Shown: piece after piece, positions 6,894 through 10,378 of the stretch
How positions within the stretch are numbered: the stretch's first letter is position 1
Layout of the letters: every line of letters starts with the position of its first letter
DNA from: Methanobacteriota archaeon
GTDB taxonomy: Archaea > Thermoplasmatota > Poseidoniia > Poseidoniales > Poseidoniaceae
Assembly (NCBI GenBank): GCA_002726845.1
Contig: PBSP01000039.1
Location: 1-10,378 of the forward strand
Direction: 5' to 3'
Length of the DNA stretch: 10,378 nucleotides
Translations under genes and position numbers: made by a program
Notes under the pieces: model-generated
The model's database searches: none
Seen by the model: only the letters and a program-made list of their open reading frames with translations
Told to the model about the DNA's origin: nothing

Positions 6894-8036
6894 TTGGATT
6901 TTGACGCCCTACTCAAACCCTATGAAGAGCGGTATGAACGGGTAAAAGAATTGTCAGATCAAGACAAAAAGAGACTCTATTTGATGATTGGAGACGTTGA
7001 AGAAAGCGTTGGGATTGAACACCTGGTCGACAGTCTTCTTGAGAGGACATCGATGGCTGGAGACGGCGTTTTGCGATGCTACGTCGGTTTCGAACCAAGT
7101 GGGAAAGCACACATTGGTTGGAAAGTAATTTCGCTGCAATTGAAGCGTATGCTTGATGCCGATGCAAATGTCCTGATTTTCTTAGCGGATTGGCACGCGT
7201 GGGTGAACGACAAGTTCGGCGGAAACATGGAAGACATCCAAAAAACCGCAGTCTACATGGAAGAGACCTTCAGGGCACTTTTGGGATATCCTGAGGAAGG
7301 TGATGGCCCCGGCCAGCTTCGGTTTTATTGGGCCAGTCAACTCATGGATTCGGGAGATTATTGGGCACGTGTTCTGCGATGTTCGAAAGGCGCAACACTT
7401 CCAATGGTTCGCAAGACGTTCACCATCATGGGTCGAGACGAGGCATCCTCTGACCACGATTTATCCAAGTTTTACTACCCTGCTATGCAAGCAGCTGACA
7501 TCTTCGAACTGGATATTGATGTCGCAATTGGCGGTATGGATCAACGAAAAGCACACATGTTCATGAGGGATATGGCGTCGAAGTGGAATTGGAGAAAAGC
7601 AACCTGTTTGCATACTCCAATCTTGTCGTCCCTGAAAGCAACGGGTGTTCGGATGGATTCCTTTGACCACAAAATGAGCAAATCCGATCCCAATGGGGCG
7701 CTTTTGCTGCATGACACGCTTGAGCAGGTTCAGAAGAAAATGAAGAAAGCATACCTCGATCCTGAGGATGAGCATTCACCGGTTTACGAACTTGCTGAAC
7801 ACGTTGTTTTCCCTGAATTTGGACATGTACAAGTCATACCGAACCCGAAATTTGGAGAACCAAGTCGATGGGACTCTCTTGAAGCATTCAAGGCTGCAGT
7901 TATGGATGGAACACTTCACCCTTTCGATGCGAAAATGGGTGTAGCCGCTGGTGTAGCTGCTGGTTTATCCTCGATTGCTGAGCACTTCCAAGCCAACCCT
8001 GATGCATACCAGACAATGCTTGAGATCACATCATGA
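6894..8036 (+). CDS. tyrS: Tyrosyl-tRNA synthetase (archaeal/eukaryal type)
   Basis: This 380-residue class I aminoacyl-tRNA synthetase attaches tyrosine to tRNA-Tyr using ATP in the cytoplasm. YVGFEPSGKAHIGW (63-76) carries the tyrosine-pocket Tyr63 and the HIGH-like motif in the form HIGW. YPAMQAAD (195-202) and GGMDQRKAHM (213-222) are tyrosine-binding signatures that separate it from TrpRS, and KMSKS (260-264) is intact. The C-terminal part (FPEFGHVQV through LHPFDAKMGVAAG) matches the short anticodon-binding region of archaeal and eukaryal enzymes. About 60 residues precede the catalytic core, roughly twice the leader of Methanocaldococcus TyrRS. The start is TTG at 6894, supported by GAGGTG five bases upstream. 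It follows the DUF5611-like gene in an apparent operon and ends overlapping the convergent MCM-like gene by 6 bp. Confidence 0.95.
   Translation: MDFDALLKPYEERYERVKELSDQDKKRLYLMIGDVEESVGIEHLVDSLLERTSMAGDGVLRCYVGFEPSGKAHIGWKVISLQLKRMLDADANVLIFLADWHAWVNDKFGGNMEDIQKTAVYMEETFRALLGYPEEGDGPGQLRFYWASQLMDSGDYWARVLRCSKGATLPMVRKTFTIMGRDEASSDHDLSKFYYPAMQAADIFELDIDVAIGGMDQRKAHMFMRDMASKWNWRKATCLHTPILSSLKATGVRMDSFDHKMSKSDPNGALLLHDTLEQVQKKMKKAYLDPEDEHSPVYELAEHVVFPEFGHVQVIPNPKFGEPSRWDSLEAFKAAVMDGTLHPFDAKMGVAAGVAAGLSSIAEHFQANPDAYQTMLEITS
8031..8036. other. TCATGA: palindrome providing both convergent stop codons
   Basis: The 6-bp palindrome holds TGA 8034-8036 ending tyrS and, on the minus strand, TGA (8031-8033) ending the MCM N-terminal gene. 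The two coding regions therefore overlap by exactly these 6 bp, leaving no room for a separate terminator between them. Confidence 0.9.
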
Positions 8037-8858
8037 GACTTGTTCGATACTCAACGCTCGTACTTGTAGGATTCGACGTGTGTCCTTGACGAAATTACGG
8101 TCTGGAATCGGGTCAATGTACACGACTCCATTTACGCGAACAACCTCTCCAGTCTTGTAACCATCAACGTACTCGTCATCAACAAGGACTTGAATCGGTT
8201 GGCCATCTTTGCTCTCCACATCGTGAACATTGAGGTACTGAATGTCTTGGTAGAATGAGCCCTCTGCTGTGAGCTGCATCAACGATTCCAATCGTTTGTA
8301 CAAACTGTACGAAACCTGTTCTCCAAGGGCCCGTTCAGCATCTTCAAGGCAAATGGTGCATGGGCCTCTAGGTCGCTTGCGTTCTCGCGCAACACGCTGA
8401 GAAACTTCTTCTCGATGACCGCAGGCGATACAGGTGTACAGCGCTTTTCTCAGGTAACCAACGCGAGGCCCAACCTCATGAATACGAACAATGAGGCTCA
8501 CCAACTCACCTCGGTTTCGCATGCGTAGATCTGAAATCTTCTTGATTTTCTCGTCGGGGAAATTCAAAGGTCTCAGAACACATCGAACGTCTGTGTATTC
8601 GGAACTCATCGACCGTAAAACTTCGTTCGCTCGTTCAACAGTTTCCTCAGGGTACTCATTGAATCTTAAACTCAACAAATCGTCCTTGTCGATGTCGGCA
8701 TAATCGACATAGAACGAGAAGATTGCTTGCTCTAAACTTGTTAGAACCTTCAGCGCTTTGAAATCGTGCGCATGCTCGTGTTGAAACAGTTCTCTCCAGT
8801 GATTCAACGTATCGGCGAGTTCGCTTGGGGGCCCGGGGATGTGACGCTCTTCTGACAT
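8031..8858 (-). CDS. Stand-alone MCM N-terminal domain protein (no AAA+ helicase domain)
   Basis: This 275-residue protein matches the N-terminal half of archaeal/eukaryal MCM replicative helicases. Residues about 15-90 fit the helical A subdomain (SFYVDYADIDKDDLLSL, then PEETVERANEVLRSM). VRCVLRPL through LRMRNRGELVSLIVRIHEVGPRVGYLRKALYTC (91-143) fits the OB-fold start. A C4 zinc site is intact (C143, C146, C167, C170), and LVDDEYVDGYKTGEVVRVNGVV (225-246) matches the LEDDLVD-x-PGD-VRV segment. The chain stops where the linker to the AAA+ module would begin. No Walker A, Walker B or arginine finger follows, and the downstream DNA is the convergent tyrS. In MCM this part binds DNA and builds the hexamer, so single-stranded DNA binding or modulation of the true MCM is a reasonable inference. 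The Arg of the usual N-terminal hairpin motif (QPR) is replaced (GQPIQV). It is divergent from etfB. Confidence 0.85.
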   Translation of the reverse strand: MSEERHIPGPPSELADTLNHWRELFQHEHAHDFKALKVLTSLEQAIFSFYVDYADIDKDDLLSLRFNEYPEETVERANEVLRSMSSEYTDVRCVLRPLNFPDEKIKKISDLRMRNRGELVSLIVRIHEVGPRVGYLRKALYTCIACGHREEVSQRVARERKRPRGPCTICLEDAERALGEQVSYSLYKRLESLMQLTAEGSFYQDIQYLNVHDVESKDGQPIQVLVDDEYVDGYKTGEVVRVNGVVYIDPIPDRNFVKDTRRILQVRALSIEQVS

Positions 8859-8888
8859 GGAAATTGCACACTATATCGGCGGCCTGTA

Positions 8889-8918
8889 AAGATTGTTATT
8901 TTTTACCAATCCAATCTT
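8889..8918. promoter_or_regulatory. Divergent promoter region with inverted repeat around an A/T box
   Basis: AAGATTG (8889-8895) and CAATCTT (8912-8918) are perfect 7-bp inverted arms with a 16-base spacer, and the spacer contains TTATTTTTTA (8896-8905). This A/T box lies about 38-46 bases upstream of both the MCM-like start (8858) and etfB (8942). That fits TATA elements with initiation roughly 25 bases away and leaders of about 12-15 bases on each side. The arms could be an operator controlling both directions. Position and composition only. Confidence 0.4.
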
Positions 8919-8941
8919 CATTTCTAGCAGGGTGAAGGCCA

Positions 8942-9724
8942 ATGTTCATGAACAGAATCCTGCTGGAAGGATTGATAGTGATGCCTACAGTAGCCGTGAT
9001 GATTAAACAAGTACCAGATACGAACGCAAAAATATCTGTCCAGGGCGGTCGTGTTGACCTCTCAAGCGTTAAAATGGAGATGAGTCCTTACGACGTCTTC
9101 GCCGTTGAAACCGCACTTCGTCACAAGGAAGCATCTGGCGGATCGGTCACTGCAATAACCGTTGGCGGAGCAGGGGCAGAAAAGATTCTCAAAGACGCCA
9201 AAGCCATGGGTGTCGACAACATCGTGCGTGTCTGGGATGACTCGTGGGGAGAACTCGATTCCAATGGTTTGCAATCTGTTTTGAAGCAAGCCATAGAGGC
9301 GCTCGGAGTCGATGTGGTTTATTGTGGAAAATCTGCAGCAGACACCGGGGCTGGTTCAACGGGGCCTGGGCTCGCTGAGCGTCTTGGCTGGTCCAATGCA
9401 TCGAACATCATCGGTGCAGAATTCGGAGATGCTGTCATCGTATCGATGCCTGTTGAAGCAGGTGTTGCGAAAATCAGCGTACCACTTCCTGCCGTCATTT
9501 CCTGCGACAAGGGTGATGTTAAACCCCGAAAAGCCAACGTGAAAGGGATCATGATGGCTAAAAAAGCACAAGTTGAATTGATGACAGCCACAGCTCCCTC
9601 CTCTACGGTTGCCATCGCAAATCATTCCATGCCTGCCGCTAAGCCTGCGGGTAAGACGTTCGAGGGCGGTTCAAGCGCCTCTCAAGTCGTCCAGTTGCTT
9701 CGAGACGAAGCCAATGTAATATGA
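8942..9724 (+). CDS. etfB: Electron transfer flavoprotein subunit beta
   Basis: Subunit beta of the FAD/AMP-containing ETF heterodimer, which takes electrons from acyl-CoA dehydrogenases and passes them to the membrane quinone pool. The family start VAVMIKQVPDT is followed by SPYDVFAVETALRHKE, DVVYCGKSAADTGAGSTGPGLAERLGWS and the late signature PLPAVISCDKGDVKPRKANVKGIMMAKKAQVE, all typical of EtfB/FixA. Length is 260 residues from ATG 8942, or 247 from ATG 8981. Most family members begin just before the KQVPD motif, which favours 8981. However, GGTGA lies 6 bases before 8942, the same arrangement as other starts here, whereas 8981 has only GGAAGG ten bases away. The start is therefore open. 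etfA follows after 10 bases, and the glutaryl-CoA dehydrogenase in this window is a plausible electron donor. Confidence 0.93.
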   Translation: MFMNRILLEGLIVMPTVAVMIKQVPDTNAKISVQGGRVDLSSVKMEMSPYDVFAVETALRHKEASGGSVTAITVGGAGAEKILKDAKAMGVDNIVRVWDDSWGELDSNGLQSVLKQAIEALGVDVVYCGKSAADTGAGSTGPGLAERLGWSNASNIIGAEFGDAVIVSMPVEAGVAKISVPLPAVISCDKGDVKPRKANVKGIMMAKKAQVELMTATAPSSTVAIANHSMPAAKPAGKTFEGGSSASQVVQLLRDEANVI

Positions 9725-9729
9725 GGTGA
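9723..9729 (+). promoter_or_regulatory. Shine-Dalgarno site of etfA overlapping the etfB stop codon
   Basis: GAGGTGA begins inside the etfB stop (TGA 9722-9724) and ends 5 bases before ATG 9735. It fixes the etfA start and repeats the arrangement seen before tyrS. Confidence 0.75.
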
Positions 9730-9734
9730 AATAA

Positions 9735-10378
9735 ATGACAAACAAAATTGTAATTGCTGAACTAACAAAAGGAACGATCAATCCTGCGACCGCAGAACTT
9801 GTTTCTGCAGCACAGTCCATGGGTGGAGAAATTACCGTGGTTGTACCCTGCACAGATGCCACGACAGCTGACGCTGCAGCGTCCTATGACGGTGTTGCCA
9901 AGGTCATTGCTGTGAAATCTGAAGTCTTTGCTGGAAACGACAGCAGCGGGTGGGCAAGCGCGCTCGACAGCGCAATTCCAAACGGCACTGTACTGTGCCT
10001 CGCAACCGCCCGAAGCAAAGACGTTGCATCACGTCTTGCTGCACGAAGAGGCCTCTCGATTGTTCAAGATGTGGTTTCAATCGAAGGCAGCAACCTTACA
10101 TCACCAATTTATTCGGGCAAAGCCAACCAAACCGTTACAGCAAACGGTGATGTTGTCCTCACCGTACGTGCGAACGTCTTCAATGCTGTTGGTTCTGGAT
10201 CTTCGAACGATGTTTCCGTAGTTGACGCATCGGGTGACGTAAAGACCGCTGTGCAAGAGGTAATGCAACGAGCAAGTGCTCGTCTGGATGTTTCTGAGGC
10301 AAACATCATCATTTCAGGCGGACGCGGAATGGGTTCTCCTGCAAACTTCACACACCTAGAAGCCGTTGCGGATACAAT
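9735..10378 (+). CDS. etfA: Electron transfer flavoprotein subunit alpha (3' end outside window)
   Basis: The first 214 codons of the FAD-binding alpha subunit of ETF, partner of the EtfB encoded just upstream. The protein begins MTNKIVIAELTKGTINPATAELVSAAQ, as in the N-terminal ETF domain. It continues through VLCLATARSKDVASRLAARRGLSIVQDVVSIEG and a SPIYSGKANQTVTANGDVVLTVRANVF stretch that matches the usual region where alpha subunits have RPIYGGNA-type sequence. Just before the window ends it reaches ISGGRGMGSPANFTHLEAVAD, the start of the conserved C-terminal FAD-binding domain. The rest of that domain, with its flavin-contacting residues, lies beyond the right edge. The start is set by GAGGTGA 5 bases upstream, overlapping the etfB stop, so etfBA is a coupled operon. 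No ETF-quinone oxidoreductase gene is visible here. Confidence 0.93.
   Translation, partial: MTNKIVIAELTKGTINPATAELVSAAQSMGGEITVVVPCTDATTADAAASYDGVAKVIAVKSEVFAGNDSSGWASALDSAIPNGTVLCLATARSKDVASRLAARRGLSIVQDVVSIEGSNLTSPIYSGKANQTVTANGDVVLTVRANVFNAVGSGSSNDVSVVDASGDVKTAVQEVMQRASARLDVSEANIIISGGRGMGSPANFTHLEAVADT

Overview
The window looks like a piece of an archaeal chromosome, most likely from a marine Thermoplasmatota lineage (Poseidoniales, Marine Group II, or a close relative). The evidence is an archaeal/eukaryal-type tyrosyl-tRNA synthetase, an MCM-family replication protein, a small protein resembling the archaeal DUF5611 family, and heterotroph-type acyl-CoA oxidation and electron-transfer genes. 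The lineage is inferred from gene content only. Genes are closely packed, there is no gene-free stretch over 300 bases, and I see no tRNA, rRNA, CRISPR array or insertion sequence. Several starts carry Shine-Dalgarno motifs of the AGGTG/GGTGA type.

Layout. Positions 1-1305 (minus) hold most of an unrecognised protein with two zinc ribbons, a Gln/Pro-rich linker and a Gly-Pro repeat tail; it runs off the left edge. Divergent from it are two head-to-head prenyl synthases (1433-2449 squalene-synthase-like; 2556-3851 phytoene-synthase-like). They meet, tail to tail, a glutaryl-CoA dehydrogenase (3857-5032, minus). Upstream of that gene on the same strand is a secreted or membrane-anchored beta-propeller-like protein (5104-6270, minus). 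Divergent again is a two-gene operon of a DUF5611-like protein (6360-6884) and tyrS (6894-8036). tyrS converges on, and overlaps by 6 bp, a stand-alone MCM N-terminal domain with no helicase domain (8031-8858, minus). Divergent from it are etfB (8942-9724) and etfA (9735 to the right edge).

How the genes work together. The acyl-CoA dehydrogenase makes reduced FAD that ETF (EtfAB) normally accepts, so the window holds a donor and its carrier, about 4 kb apart. The two prenyl synthases condense two farnesyl- or geranylgeranyl-diphosphates into C30/C40 polyisoprenes (squalene or phytoene), possibly feeding carotenoid, retinal or squalene synthesis; no desaturase or cyclase is in the window.

The most interesting items are the MCM N-terminal protein lacking an AAA+ domain, the double zinc-ribbon protein whose 8-residue repeat is kept despite many synonymous changes, and a perfect 8-bp inverted repeat that covers the ribosome-binding site of the glutaryl-CoA dehydrogenase gene.
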